Source: Megalobrama amblycephala (lineage: Eukaryota; Chordata; Actinopteri; Cypriniformes; Xenocyprididae). From it: DNA of 64,000 bases. Shown here piece after piece: positions 1-13,273 of this stretch. Made by a program: the position numbers and the translations under genes. The notes under the pieces are model-generated. The model had not been told where the DNA came from, searched no databases, and saw only the letters and a list, made by a program, of their open reading frames with translations. Location: the NCBI RefSeq assembly GCF_018812025.1, contig NC_063054.1, positions 5,641,582 to 5,705,581 of the forward strand, in the 5' to 3' direction. The stretch's first letter is position 1, and every line of letters starts with the position of its first letter.

Positions 1-624
1 ATTAAGACAACAGCCCAATATCACAGTAGGATAAAGTTCATGGTGCTCAGATCACATACAAAAACAACATAAACAAGGGTGTGAATCTGGAGAGACAAAC
101 ACTTCAGAAGAAATTCCTGGGAGTAATGCTGCCTTCACATGCTTTTGGCAATTTATTTCATCCCACTTCTGAAATTCTCCCAAGTCGAGTTTATGAGTTT
201 GTTGCCTTCAAGTGCTTTGTTGTCAGAAAGAATAGGAATCATGGAGGACACCAGGTTCATTCTTGCCTATTTCTTGGGTGAATCTCATTACATTCAAAAA
301 AGTATTAAAGATATTTATTCAATATCCAATGGATTTTGAATAAAAGTTGGTGTCCCATTCATTGACAACCATATAAACATTTCCCACATTACCCTGCAAA
401 CATGCCCCTGCGGGGCCCATGCTGGCTTTTTGTGGGCACAGCAGGCTAGGGCCAGCCCACAACAAACCTAAACAGGCCCAGTGCGGGCTTGCCCAGGCGA
501 GGCCCACAGCTTTAGGCTCACTGCGGACTCTCTGTGAGCAGTCCATACTAGCGAACTGCCCACATTAAGCCCCTGATGGCCCAGTGTGGAGCAACTTTTG
601 TACCTTTGGGTCCATGCAGGTTTT
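1..624. other. Intergenic, GC-rich repeat in the middle
   Basis: No gene is supported. At about 395-590 there is an unusually GC-rich stretch for this window, rich in GGGCCC and GCCCA words. A related word cluster recurs near 2840-2880 (AGTGGGCCCGTAAAGGGCC), so this is probably a dispersed repeat. The short open frames across it are not conserved-looking. Confidence 0.4.
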
Positions 625-910
625 CAAGTCAAGTCAAGTCACCTTTATTTATATAACGCTTTTTACAATGCAGATTGTGTCAAAGCAGCTTTACATTGAT
701 AGCTGGTACATAATTTGGCTGCACAGCAGCTCTTAAATAATAGTGTCAATGCAGGCAGATCAAAGCACTGTTGAATAAATGTCAAGAATACTACTGAATA
801 TCAAATGTCAAGTGTCCCCAACTAAGCAAGCCAAAGGCGACAGCGGCAAGGAACCCAAACTCCATCAGGTGACATCAGGTGGCAAACAAGTGGCAAATAG
901 GTGTTAAAAT
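625..910 (+). repeat. SINE-like fish repeat (CTTTATTTATATAACGC type)
   Basis: It starts with CAAGTC repeats followed by ACCTTTATTTATATAACGC and a segment with GTGTCAAAGCAGCTTTACA. I recognise this as a very common repeat motif in teleost, especially cyprinid, genomes. A related but diverged copy is at about 46660-46740 (CACATTTATTTGTATAGCGC). The exact 3' limit is approximate. Confidence 0.6.
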
Positions 911-1508
911 GGAGAAGTTTTGTGTATGCAGGCAGCCCACTTTCATTTCCCATGCTCTGTTTGGCTGTATTTTTATACAGTATTTTCTGTTTTCTTAAAT
1001 TACATACAAATGTATGTAAAATTACAAAAATTGTAATTCAATTAATTGTAAAAATCTGTAATTAATCCAATAACAAAACAGTTAGATGATATCAAATGAC
1101 AAATGACAGGCAGTAAAGAAAAATCTCCTTATTTATTTAAGCTGAAAACACTGTCACATGACCAGCAGTAACAGAACATTAAATGCTAACAGATCTGTCT
1201 AGATCTCAGCATCTTTACTTAGTAAAATCCAGTTTGACTATTTCTTTCATAAAAAATTTTTAGTTGTTGATGTTTTATTGAAAATAGTACATTTTTAAGT
1301 CATCGTTATGGAGGTAGTTTGCTTTATTTGGGCTCTTGACCCTTGATTTTTCAGCATCAGTTGTTCTCTGGCTGCTATAACTGTGTTCTGAAGCACATTT
1401 GTTTTAGCAAAAATTGCAAGAGAAATTTTGGTTTGATGAAGTTGATGATTCAATCATCATGTAGTGGTCAGAATCAAAGAAATTTCTATTTTACAAAGTA
1501 TGATTTAA
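911..1508. other. AT-rich intergenic DNA, no gene seen
   Basis: The stretch is AT-rich and stop-rich in all frames, with no splice-site-bounded coding segment. A small inverted motif of TGTAATT and AATTACA words occurs near 1000-1065. Nothing else is supported. Confidence 0.4.
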
Positions 1509-1580
1509 AGGTGCTCTATGTATGTTTTGGATTGTACTAAAGCATAAAAATAGCACAATATGTTTGCAGATATTTATTAA

Positions 1581-1922
1581 AGGTGCTCTAAGCGATGTCA
1601 TGCATTTTTAGGCCAAAAACATTTTTTGTCACATACATGTCTCTACATGTCTCTGTAGTCACCACAAGCTCCAAAAACTGCAATAAAAACAAACTGGTGC
1701 AGCCTGGACCACGAATCATAATAAACATGATCCAGCCAATAACCGTCAAGAATGATTTTAATTGCACATTCATGACTGTTTCAGGAAGCACAGAGGGGAG
1801 GGGGAGAATGAGGGGGAGAATGAGGAGGAGGAGGAGGGAGGGTCTAGCTAGCCTCTGTTTTGTTTGACAACACTTCGAACGTCAACAGGAAGTTACACCA
1901 CCCAGGATCGCTTAGAGCACCT
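1581..1922. mobile_element. 342-bp MITE with TTAA target duplication
   Basis: Terminal inverted repeats AGGTGCTCTAAGCGATG at the left and CGCTTAGAGCACCT at the right are directly flanked by TTAA (1577-1580 and 1923-1926). TTAA duplication is the signature of piggyBac and Kolobok superfamily insertions. It lies just right of a related terminus (AGGTGCTCTATG, 1509) that is also preceded by TTAA, so it probably inserted into an older relative. Purine-rich GGGGAGAATGAGG repeats lie inside. There is no transposase. Confidence 0.8.
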
Positions 1923-1926
1923 TTAA

Positions 1927-3456
1927 ACATGCTCAGTTCACATACACATTTCTCTGGAAACCATTGCTACAGCCAGTTATTTTACTTTGAAATTTGCATT
2001 CCGTGTCGGAATTTCTGTTTTTGTTTAGGTCTGTGCAAGACCGCACGTTGTCAATTTACCCAATAGTATTTCGCCACCGTGGGTTGCCAGTCAGCGGAAA
2101 ACACATGTAGCGAATTGGCCATGGAAGCCAGCGAACAAAAAGGGTCAGAGATTGCAGATTCTACCCGACCTAAAAAACCTCAGCATACATCTAAAAATCT
2201 CTATGAACAGGAGCATATTAAAACGTGATATCTACTCATCATAAATCAATAAATCAACTAATTATCTTACAGTGTGTAAGTCTCCTCACCTTCCAATGTC
2301 AATTGAGCTCACTCCTGTTGCGTGTCTTCAAACTGGCAACCCGCGTGTGCATTGAGTGAGGAGGAGGAGGGCGGGACAAACAATATTTTGAATTAAGACT
2401 GCAGTACCCATTTCAAGTACAAAATGAAGTTGTGCTTCTGATTAAATGAGGCACTGACACTGTTTTTCGTGTTTGATACTGTAAAGCTGCTTGCTTTTAA
2501 GCAATCTATTGAATAAACATCTATTCTATATGCTATATAAATAAACGTGATGTGACTGGAGTGCTAATTTGCTCATGCTAACATACCCATGTTATGATCA
2601 GACACTTTACTTATGCTTTCTATAATAAATGCTTGCTGTTTTCTCATTTTTGTTGTGTTTATTTTGTTACTGAGAAGAAAGTGTACAGCACGTATTTATT
2701 CATCTAACCGTCGCTCTCAGTAGTGTGGGCGGCGTCAGATGTTCGATTACAGTATATCGCAGTTCACGCATTTCGAACTTCGTTTTACCCCTAAGCGAAG
2801 AACGAAGAAGAACTTCATTTGAAGTATATCGGGCCTTTACGCTAGCCCTAAGTGGGCCCGTAAAGGGCCAGTGCAGGCTTGTTTGCAAGGTATTGTATGC
2901 ATTCACCACACTTAATAGTCAGCTTGCTGACGATTCTGGAATTTCAGTCAAACAAATTCTGTTTATTTGTATAAAATACATATAATATGCATCAAATGGT
3001 TATTTATATACTAAAATATGACTGTAATGGCAAGAGACAGCAATACAGATGTTGAGGGAAACTAATAAAACTTAACAGTCACTACAGCAGTAGTTGCCAT
3101 ATTTGAAGTTAACGGCCTGCCCAACTCGGATACTGAAAATTTTGTTCCATTTTCCAAGTAGTAAATATGACTTGAGATGCTGCTCAATTTCTGACTAGGA
3201 AACTTGTATTTACAATAAAGCCATGCTGCATGCAGATTCCAAATAGCTCAGGGATCTTTGTCTTGGTTCCATTCCCTCCAGGAGTTTCCATCTCTCTTTA
3301 GTGAACAGAATTAGCAGGAATTATTCATGCAGGGAAGGGGCTTGTGGCACGAGAACAGCTGTGAATGTCCGAGGGGTTTTAATATCAAATCACATCAAGG
3401 CAAGAATGAGTGACAGCTGCTTTCTGTAAAACTCTGATGCTTGCCATTCTAGAGTT
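1927..3456. other. Intergenic DNA with a transposon-associated ORF relic
   Basis: At 2121-2228 a short frame starting MEASEQKGSEIADS resembles small ORFs carried by fish MITEs; it is only about 35 residues and ends at TGA. GC-rich repeat words recur at 2830-2880. I see no cellular gene. Confidence 0.35.
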
Positions 3457-3464
3457 GTCTATTG

Positions 3465-4278
3465 CAGTGTTTCCCAACCCCGTTCCTGCAGGAACACCAA
3501 CAATGGGCGACTCAATTTCGAACTCTTCCTAATCAAACACACCCGTCTCAACTCATCAGCTGCAGACTCGAAGGCTGTGTCCAAAATCACCCCTATACTA
3601 TTATGTATTGCACAATCTGTGGGAAAAGCCATACTCGTTTCATCCCAAAATGCACCTCCAAAATGAGTGCTCAACAAATGTATGCTAAACGGCTAGCCGC
3701 ATCAGGATGAATGAATTTCAATGCTTCAGCTGAAGGTGGCATCTGCAGCAATTCTGGAGCATTCATTGTCTGAATTTGCTCACTCATTCAGTGGACTATA
3801 TTAGTGGACTAATGTAAGGAATAGTGAATGAGACACAATGATTGTCGCAACAGCTGTCTACACTGGAAGTGGCAAAGCGGCCATTCCAATCCATTTGTTC
3901 TTTGTGTCAGAAGTAGCATAAGTCGCTAGTACATCAGTAATAAAACAGGGCATCACTTTACTGTTGGGAATTTGTTGCATTGCACCGCATTCAGTGTAGA
4001 CAGTGTCACTGATTATAATGGGTTTTATTTGCTTTTGTTATGTCGTGCCGCTCACATCTGTTGTAGACAGTGTTAGGGTGTAGGTTAGGGTTTGGGGTTA
4101 ATATTTGTTCCAACATTATGTGACCAATGAAATCTTTATAGTCGGCTGTGGGGTGGGGTTTGCCCTTAACTGGTTTGGGGGGAAAATATGCAAGACCTGA
4201 ATTGAATGGGTCAAATAAAGGAAATATCCAAAATGTGTATTGTGGGTGTGCTTCCAGGAACAGGGTTGGGAAACACTA
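3465..4278. mobile_element. hAT-type non-autonomous element, perfect 8-bp TSD
   Basis: The ends CAGTGTTTCCCAACCCCGTT and CAGGGTTGGGAAACACTA are inverted repeats. An exact 8-bp duplication GTCTATTG flanks the element at 3457-3464 and 4279-4286. An 8-bp duplication with CAGTG-type ends indicates the hAT superfamily. The interior has no transposase-length frame, so the 814-bp element is non-autonomous. Confidence 0.88.
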
Positions 4279-4906
4279 GTCTATTGCAACACACTTGCTG
4301 AGATAAGACATTGCACACTGGGACTTTCTACATGTGACCAAAACAAGGAAATAAAAACAGTTGACTCTGAACTTGCTGACTTGAAACATTAGAACCCTAG
4401 AACAATGGAAAACAGCTCTGAGAGTGCCAACATCAGCATGGTGTTGCATTGGCAAACAGCCATCAAACCCAATTTCACCGATAAACCTTTAGGCATACTG
4501 AAAGGCTTTTTTTTTTCTTTTTTTCTACTCAGAGATTATGCAACAAAAAGAAACTGAAGAAAAGCGTGTTCTTTCTTATATGTGAGTCAGTCTTGGTGAG
4601 TCAGAATATACAGATAAATACAGAGTATAAAAGGAAGAATGGAATTGAATGGATTCATTTTCACTTTATCCGATGGCGTAAAGCTCCACTAATTCTTTGA
4701 GTTCTCTCACAAATACAAATTGTGTCATTTAGTTTTAGTGGTAGCTATGTGTAAGGTACAGACTCAAATGTTAGTCATTACAGCATTGACCATTATTCCA
4801 AAACCAATCATGTTTTGGCAGAAATGACAAAGAGCTGAACGTTATGAATTTTGATATGTTCTTCATACAAACAATCTGTATGTCTTCAGAAGACACGTCA
4901 TATTAA

Positions 4907-6234
4907 AGGGTTAGTTCACCCAAAAATGAAAATTCTGTCATTAAGTACTCATCCTCATGTCGTTCCAAACCCGTAAGACCTTTCATCTTCGGAACACAAA
5001 TGAAGATATTTTTGATGAAATCTGTGAGCTTTCTGGCCTCCGATAGACTGCAACATTATTACCACTTTCAAGGCTTAGAAAGGTAGTAAAGACATTGTTA
5101 AAATAGTCCATGTGACTACAATGGTTCAACTCTGATGTTATGAAGCGACAAGAATACTTTTTGTATGCAAAAAAAAAAAAAAAAGTCAGTCTCTTATGCT
5201 GTTCACATAGTAAACACAGTGCAGCGCTTCCTGGTTCTTGTCAGAATGCCGGCTCAGTATTGGCTGACACTGTTCACGTAAGCACCACAACACATGTAGG
5301 AGACTGACATGGAAGAGAAGTTACTAGTTACTACCTTTCTGGGCCTTGAAAGTGGTAATAACTTTGCAGTCTATCAGAGCTCATTAATTTCATCAAAAAT
5401 ATCTTCATTTGTGTTCCAAAGATGAATGAAGGTCTTACAGGTTTGGAACAACATGAGGGTAAGTAATTAATGACAGAATTTCCCTTGTCAGAGTGTCTAT
5501 ATTCACAAGTGCAAATAGCGTCCCTTGTTGGCAAACACTATTTACACTAGCTCCGCCCACCAAAGTTTTAAAAATGATGCATGGCATCAACGTCTCCAGT
5601 GGTGCAGTAGTAGTGAGTGAGGCTCGGAGACGCACCTTTTGCCAAGCTCTATTTATTTTCAATAAAAATTAAATGTTTTAATGTTCTAAAATTGGAAATA
5701 AACTGCGAGCAAATGTTTTATAATATTAAAAGTGTTTATTTGGTAGGGTTAGTGGAAGGTGTAGGGAGGGTTTTTATTTTCCCAATAAGGCAGCATCCAT
5801 TTAATAATTTTAATAAATATAATCATATACACTCTATGATATTATTGCATCCTGTTAATGTACAAAAATACTGATGTACAAATGGTATCTGCCAATATGA
5901 AGTATAGATAGCATCTAATTAGGCTACTATTTACTATTATTGCAAAAAAACTGCTACTTTTACATGATGTAAACAGAATATATCGCTATTTTCACATAGT
6001 GTAAATATAACATATCCCTAAGAAAATGCTGCTATTGTCTCTTAGTGTAAACAGAATACATTGCTATTTTCACTTAGTGTAAATAGCATCTGTCGCTAAA
6101 AAAAAATATGCTACAGTATTTTCACTTAGTGTAAATAGCTAATTGCTGTTTACACAGTGTAAATAGCATCTATTGCATCTATTTGCACTTAGTGCAAATA
6201 GCCACTCCCTTTCATTTTTGGGTGAACTAACCCA
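4907..6234. mobile_element. TTAA-flanked MITE (AGGGTTAGTTCACCC ends) with nested insert
   Basis: The left end AGGGTTAGTTCACCCAAAAA after TTAA (4903-4906) and the right end TTTTTGGGTGAACTAACCC before TTAA (6235-6238) are inverted repeats. The arms extend far inward, for example the GGCCTTGAAAGTGGTAATAA regions around 5050 and 5345, so the element is a long foldback. An unrelated segment interrupts the right arm between about 5487 and 6205. Confidence 0.8.
5487..6205. repeat. Nested insert with GTGTAAATAGC minisatellite
   Basis: The segment splits the right arm of the surrounding MITE. Its right part, 5960-6200, carries about six imperfect copies of the motif CACTTAGTGTAAATAGC spaced 35-75 bp apart. 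Its edges carry ACAAGTGCAAATAG and CTTAGTGCAAATAGC. Family unknown. Confidence 0.55.
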
Positions 6235-6238
6235 TTAA

Positions 6239-9200
6239 TTGTTTTATGGTACCTTTATGGTGCATTTTGTTCCTTTTTGGAGCTCCTGTTGCTGTATGGT
6301 ATAGGTCTATGTAAAGATTTCTGCCTTTATTTTCCAGGAAAAAGATAACGGCATACATGTCTGGACATGTGGCTGATTAAATAAAGATGATTTTACTATT
6401 TGAGTAAACTATTCTTTAAAACTATAAAAGCAGAGGAAGAAGCTACCAATGAGGCCTATTATAACTTTACATTATTAATAAAATTTATCACTGTGTGGGT
6501 TCCTAATCACTCCCAATTATCAATAAGCAGTGTGATAAAGCTCAAATGTTCAGTCCAGGATCATAAATAGTTTCGTTTGTAGATGAAATTGGCCCTTGAA
6601 CAAAGGCCGTTAAAAAAAGCTTTTGTAAGCAAATCCTGGAAAAACCCATCATTGGTACAAACCGCTCACATGATCTGCACTGACACTTCCTTTTTTCATG
6701 CAGGGTTATTTTAATTCATTATATAATTTCATTTATTTTATTTTTTATATATTTATTTTTAAATACTATCCTTATTTTTATTTACTTAATAATAAATAAA
6801 TAACCCTAAAATGCTGTTAATGTGAATAATTATGACATCATTGTTATTGTTTATAATAATAAGAACATGTTATTTCAGTATGGCAATGAAACTGTTTTTG
6901 TTTTTCAAATAATTTCAAGTTTTTAAATGAGAAAAGCTCAATTTTACTTGTTTCTCTAATGAGTTCTTCTAAACCTCACAGTAGAAAGGTCTGGAAAGGG
7001 CTCATTATAACTTCTATATGTCAGAACTGATTAACAAAAAACACTGGATAGGTATTTAATGACTTTCAGATCTTGACATTAGAGTAAAGTAGACGCAGCA
7101 CAGTTAGACGCTGCACAATAACTTTGTTGCCATTCGATATGTCTGAATCATAGTCACACCGAACATGTGATTTGACTCTTCCTGTCTGTGTTCCGTGTTC
7201 CATTTTCAATGTCCCTCTTTTTGGGAAATTCCCCAAATGCACTCATCCATTGTGAGATTTACCGACGCACGCGTATACACATAAAAATGTTCACCACGGA
7301 CCTGTGGTTCAGTTTTATCACTAACTGGCAGTTTGCATTGAGGAAATCTTCAATGATATCAAATAGTGTTTGTGCTCTCTCTCTCAAGTAACCTGAGTAA
7401 AAAGTAAACTGAGAGCAATGTAAGATCACTGTAGTTTTAGCTAGTTATTAGTGGGCTATCATTATTATTCTCCAGTAAGAAAACAATGTAAAATAGACTG
7501 GAAGCTGTTACTGGTAACTAAGTTGCCTTATCATAAGGCAAAACACTTAACCCCGGTTTCATAGACAAGGCTTAAGACTAAAATGCATGTTTGAGCTGTT
7601 GTAACTGAAAGTAATTTGTACTGACAGATCTTAAAATATGCCAGTGCCATTGTTTTGTCTCAAGATGCACACCAGTAATGTTTTTTTTTTTCTAGTGAAT
7701 GTTTATAAAACCTACTTAAATGCCCTAATTGAACTAAAAAAATATAACCTAATTATATTATCAAAGACTTTTGTAAGTAAAAACAAACAAAAATTATTTT
7801 TATTAAAACTTTTACATTTTTAACAAGACAATACACATAATTTTACAGAAAAATGTTGTTAAAATTATACTAAGTAAAATAAGAGACCTTATAATTTGCA
7901 TTTAAAAACTGTAAAAGTGTCTGACAACATGTGTCACTCCACAACATATTGATATATTTTCTCACTTCTAACTTTAAAACATTCAGTGTCACTCCACAAC
8001 ATATTTGATTTATTTTCTCACTTTTAACTTAAAAAATATTCAGTATATGCAGCTCTGGAACCACAAGCAGTAACTGATGTGTAACAGTGGTCAAAGTCTC
8101 CCTCTAGTGGTGAGAAGGTTAAACAAAAAAAGAGACAATTTTCTTATGTTGGTGAGGCTTTGCAGCAATGGCAGGTACGGTTAAACGTTCAAACCTTGAT
8201 CCAATCGACAACCCACGGCGCTTAAAGAGTTAGTAAACTGTAATGGGAAGACAGGGAAGCTTTTATGAATATACACCTATAAATAATTATATTATGGTAA
8301 ATTATATTTAGACCTTGCTAATCACTGCAAATTGTGCTGAGAGATAAACTGCCAGTAACTCAGAAGGGATGACTGATTAGAAGTTGTGATATATGAGAAC
8401 TTTATGAAAATAAAGTTTAGTGAAGGGTCTAGAACTGAAGTAGGAAACAGGAAATTAATCAATAAGAATACCCAGACTGTAGTTTGTCTTTGTCTTATAT
8501 GAGGATTATGCGAATTGGCTCTAGTCACGAGCCGCAGGCAGAAACATTGCACGGCTCAATAAACAAGTAGCTAGTTCATATTGAGAAACTTACAATGTAG
8601 ACCAAGTACAGCTAATTACTTTAGGAATTACTTCCAAACTCACCACTGAGTCTCTGAGCAACAAGGTAGAAGTATTTCGTTTCTGAACGAATCTTTTGAG
8701 TGAATGATTATGATTTATAGAGTCACTTGTCGCCATCTTCTGGCGTAACCTGCAGAAAAGGTCTCTGAAAATTCTCACTGAAAAGTTGAGTGAGCCATTC
8801 AAATTCGAGGACCAGTGTTATAGCTTTAACTGTATGATTACAGACATTACAGACCATCGACATGCTGTGTGAGTGTACAGAATTTGACTCATTAAGGGAC
8901 CAAACTAACTGAGCGACTATCCTCATGCATGTCATGGTTTTACTACTAAGCTGAGACATCTGCTTGGATTAAACCCATTCCATCTGCTGTCCTCCAGCCC
9001 ACTGTCGAGCTGCTAGGTCATTCAAAACACGTCTGTGTCATATGGTGGAGAAAACATTTAAAATATATATACAAAGAAAAGTTGTAATATTGGTAGGCCT
9101 ATGTAAAATTGATAAGAATATAGGCCTAACACTATTTTTAGGCCACTAATGAAATAACCAAAGTTTGTGACAATCACCCAGCTAACACGGAACATTCTCA

Positions 9201-9640
9201 GAACTTTAGCAACGTTCTGTGCAAGGTTCTCTCGAAGTTATGAACAAACAAACTTTAATAGAATGTTCATTCTGATTGATCTGGTCTTTAAGTTTTCAGA
9301 ACTTAATGGAAACTCTCTTAGAACATATTTTTTGTTAGCAGCATGTGAACTCTTGCTGGCTTGCTTTCAGGCTCATGATTTTTGGAACAATCTCAAATCA
9401 AGTTTGATAGAACATGATCATTAGGTTTTTAAAATTGCAGTTTAAATGTCACGTAATTGCTTTCTAAGTTATAAAAACGCTCATATAGTTCAGATGAGCT
9501 CATTTACAGGCAGGTGGTTTCCTGTAAATGGCGATTATGATTAAGAAAAAAGAGAATAAGGCCTCAGCACTAGCCCTTCACCAGATAACTCGTCTTAGTC
9601 ACATGACCTCGTAGCCCACACATGCTCGTAATCTGTTTAT
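6239..9640. other. Intergenic DNA upstream of rd3, no gene seen
   Basis: AT-rich DNA without a credible coding exon. Two short, near-identical CACTCCACAACATAT blocks at 7935 and 7988 form a local duplication. Near 8095-8120 and 8725-8745 there are phrases of the type common at fish MITE ends (TCTCCCTCTAGTGGTGAG, CGCCATCTTCTGGCG). No larger element could be delimited. Confidence 0.4.
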
Positions 9641-9689
9641 GCAGCGCGTGACCCGTCCTCCCCCTCTGTTCTGCCCTCCCATCCCGTCT

Positions 9690-9847
9690 GCCTTTCAGCT
9701 GATGATGCATGTGGCAGAATAGGTTTGGGGAGCATTGCTATAGCAACCAAAAACAGAAAGGCACTTCAGAGCAATCTCAAAGAGGAAATGTGACCTGGGC
9801 CGTTGCACAACTACAAGCCCTACAAGACAACTGGATCACTCATTAAG
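9690..9847 (+). promoter_or_regulatory. rd3: Candidate rd3 5' non-coding exon and promoter area
   Basis: A locally GC-richer block is followed by a strong splice donor AAG|GTAAGG at 9847/9848. The coding exon downstream is preceded by a pyrimidine-rich acceptor CCTCTACAG at 14367, 58 bases before the ATG, so rd3 must have an upstream non-coding exon. This is the best-looking donor on the plus strand. An E-box (CAGCTG) and a TAATCT word lie just upstream of or in the block, but the transcription start is not visible. Inference only; RNA evidence would settle it. Confidence 0.4.
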
Positions 9848-11525
9848 GTAAGGAGAACGAGCAAATGAGAAATGAATGAAGAGGAGACAGCAAAAGAGAA
9901 TGGCAGAGGAGTGGGTGGATGGACAAAGAGGAAGAAATACACAAGACTAACGTTTTGAGATGACAAACCTTGTATTTTTAGAATCATTGGCAGTGATTTA
10001 CAGTGGTGTTAGTGGTATCAGGTGGACATCGGTGATATTACTTTTAGTTTAGAAGCTAAAATGTTTGTCAGTTCAGCATTTAAGCCACAATAGTCTCTTT
10101 TTGATGGATCACATCATAAATTTACTTATAAAATTACTGCTTTGATCAGTAAATAGGGATATGGCTATTGTCTCCATATGAATGTACCTGAAAGCTCTGA
10201 CATTCTCTGAAATTATAACTGTTTTGCACTTTCATTCTGATCTGGTCTTCCATTTGAGGCAGGTTTATGGATGACATGGTTTTTACTAATCAAACAGTTT
10301 TGATTACCATTGACTTTCATTGTATAAACAAACAAAACACTGTATTTCTAGATATTTTATGGAAACTTTTGGTTTTTGGTTTTTGGAAGGACATATACTC
10401 CTTTAACTGCTCTTAAATCCAAATGCTCAAAACAGAAAGATACTACTTCAGAAATCTACTTCAAAATGTCACATTTAATGCAGTGTGTTACTTGCCGTTT
10501 CTTTGCAACTGTTTGTGGAAAATTTACTAGCCATTTCTGAGTGAAAATTGTTTAACAGTTGTTGTTTCAGTGAAGTGGCAACTAAGTGCAACTAATAAAA
10601 TTCAATTAACCAGTAAGGACAGAAAGCTATAAATTCAAAAGGGAGGAGAAAACATTCTTTGTATTTTCTGCTGTTGACATCTTATGCTGTATGTCAGTAT
10701 TTTGGCCCAAAATCACTTGTTAAAAGCAAGCCAATTTAACTAGCTTATGCCCTCTTCCTCGAAAACCATGTACAAAACTATGCAAAGTGAAAATATGCAA
10801 TTACAGCTATATTATATTATATTATACTATATTATATTATATTATATTATATTATATTATATTATTGACTGCTAGAGCATGAAATCAAGAGACACTTGTT
10901 TAATAGTCCTTTATCAAGTTTACAATTTTGCATACTTTTCGATGGTAGAGAGATGGTACTATATCGATGAATTTCATTGTTTGAATTTAATGACTTTACT
11001 TTTGTACAGTAAACAGATATGTACCATTTTGGTCACCACCAGATGTCTGGTTGAATCTGGGTCAGCGCCCTTCACAAATTCACATAAAAACAGATTCTGT
11101 AGAGGAAATGACCCGAGAGCTCAGTGTTGTGATGTCTGTCAGGTGTTAAAGAGCATCTGTGCCTGAAGGTTTAGGCTTGGAAATTTGACCTATTGTGCTT
11201 TAGGATGGGAAAATCAAAAGGTTCTTCTGATTTTGTTGTTCTACATTTTTCCATTCTCAACCACTTGACTTTAAGACAAATGTCAAGATGGAATGAAAAA
11301 GAAAAAGCATTAGATCTACAAAAACACAAATCCCAGAGACCCAACATCTATTTTACACACATTTGCTATACTGCATTGGAAATCCTTTACCAAATTTGGT
11401 GTTCCCAGTCAAAAAATGACTGTCATATTAAATTGCTTGTAAATCTCTCATTATGATCAAACATTGGATTCAATCTTTTTGTCAACTCGTTTTTTTTTTT
11501 TTTTTTTTTGAGGTGAATAAGCTTA
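9848..11525 (+). other. Putative rd3 intron, first part
   Basis: This lies between the candidate non-coding exon and the next repeat cluster. It contains an (ATTAT)n microsatellite at about 10808-10865 and a 19-T run near 11491. No coding signal was seen. Confidence 0.35.
10808..10865 (+). repeat. (ATTAT)n microsatellite
   Basis: About 11 tandem copies of a five-base ATTAT unit with one ACT interruption. Confidence 0.95.
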
Positions 11526-12365
11526 TAGGGTTAGTTCAGAAATTAAAATTAAAATTAATTACTCACCCTCATTTTGTTTCAAACCTGTAAGACCTTCGTT
11601 CATCTTTGGAACACAAATTAAGATATTTTTAATGAAATCAGAGAGCTTTCACACCCCCCATAGATAGCAACGCAATTATCACTTTCAAGGCCCAGAAAGG
11701 TAGTAAAGATAGGGGTGCAACAGTTCACATTTCTCACGGTTTGGTTTGTATCACAGTTTTATGGTCACGGTTTCGGTACGGTGCGGTATGTGCTATATTC
11801 AGGGAAAATAGGACTACTGTCAAATAAAAATAAAGAAAATAAGAGCAAGTAATCAAACTACAAGCAACCGCACAAATAAATACAATAGAGCAAAGATTCA
11901 AATGAAATAAACAGTGCTTTTCAGGTTTTTCAGGTATCTAACAGTAGTTTTCAGGTTTAGAAAATGAATAAAGTAATCAAATATAAAATAACGCTGCATA
12001 TTATCTTCACTGTATAAATTAAATAAAGATAATTCATTATTGAAGTTACAAAAGCTATTCAGTCAAGAGCAGTGAGTGATTTCTTTGTCATTTGTTGTTT
12101 GATTAACTTTAAAAACACAGGCAGCAGGAAGATTAGGCTTATTTCCCTTTAAGACATAATGTACGGTCCAGTACATACTGCTACACATGCGTTGTATTTT
12201 TTCGACTGTTATACGTTCATTCAAGACATAACCGCCAATGCTTGCTAGGATACTTTCCAAAATGGGCATGTTGACATAATTTTTTGTGTGAATTTGCAAG
12301 ACTTGAAAGAGAACTCAGTATTTGCACGCTGTCTGAGATAAGCATGTGCATGCTTCGGATGAGCG

Positions 12366-13273
12366 TACGATTTAGCAAAAAACGTATGAATTTGTACGAG
12401 TGAGGTCGTATGAATTCGCACGAATTAGCCACCTCGTAAAATACTTAGGTACGAATTGTCGTGAGATCGGGTTGCACGGCGATTTGATTTTGTCCGGCAA
12501 CTCAGTCTGGAAACCCGTACATTCATTTCTACTGCTTCTGTTACACTTTTGCGGGAACCAATCACAGACTGGCTTATCCACCTATTGCCGGGTATAACAC
12601 GATGACGATAGAGAAGCGACGGAAAGCACGACCGGCAATCCAATTCCTTTTAACCTCTCGACGATGCTGAATGACTTCTTTAGTTTAGCAAACAAATCGC
12701 TCGAGTGGGTGTAAATACCACTCACTTTCATGTTTTTTTTGCACAACCTGCAAAAATCGCCCGATGCCATTGCTGCTTCTGCAAACCGCTGATCAATGCT
12801 ACAAACCAATACAAACTAAACCTGTCTGGAGTTTTCGCGTCGCTCTGCAAAGTACGTCACCCGGATCGTTGATCTGATTGGTTGAAGGACTATCCAATTG
12901 CGTGAATAATGCTCGTTGATCACGCCTCTTGTGCAGTAGAAAATACATACGGACTCCCCAGACCAATGTTCAATTTTAAATTGAGCTTGATCTGGTGATA
13001 ACCAGACAAGGTTGCACCACCAATTCGTACATATTTTATGAGGTGGCTAATTCGTATGAATCCATACAACCTTACTCGTACGAATTCGTACAATTTGTCT
13101 AAACCCCAGTGATGGGTAGGTTTAGGGGCAGGGTTTGGGGAATACAAATGTGTCGACTCGTAAAATACGCACGATTTGGCAAAAAACGTATGAATTTGTA
13201 CGAGTGATGTCGTATGAATTTGTACGAATTAGCCACCTCGTAAAATACGTACGAATTGCCGTGAGATCGGGTT
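12366..13273. mobile_element. GTACGAATT-rich repeat nested in hAT element
   Basis: GGATGAGCG is repeated exactly on both sides (12357-12365 and 13274-13282), which marks this as an insertion with a duplication of 8-9 bp. The segment consists of forward and inverted blocks of CGTACGAATT, TTAGCCACCTCGTAAAATAC and GTGAGATCGGGTT. It also contains TAGGTTTAGGGGCAGGGTTTG. A third insertion with GTTGCAC on both sides sits inside it. Confidence 0.75.
12478..13010. mobile_element. Innermost insertion, GTTGCAC on both sides
   Basis: GTTGCAC occurs immediately before (12471-12477) and after (13011-13017) this segment. The segment differs in composition from the GTACGAATT repeat around it. Its edges carry GTCCGGCAACTCAGTCTGG and GTGATAACCAGACAAGG, which may be weak inverted ends. 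No protein is recognisable. Confidence 0.5.
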
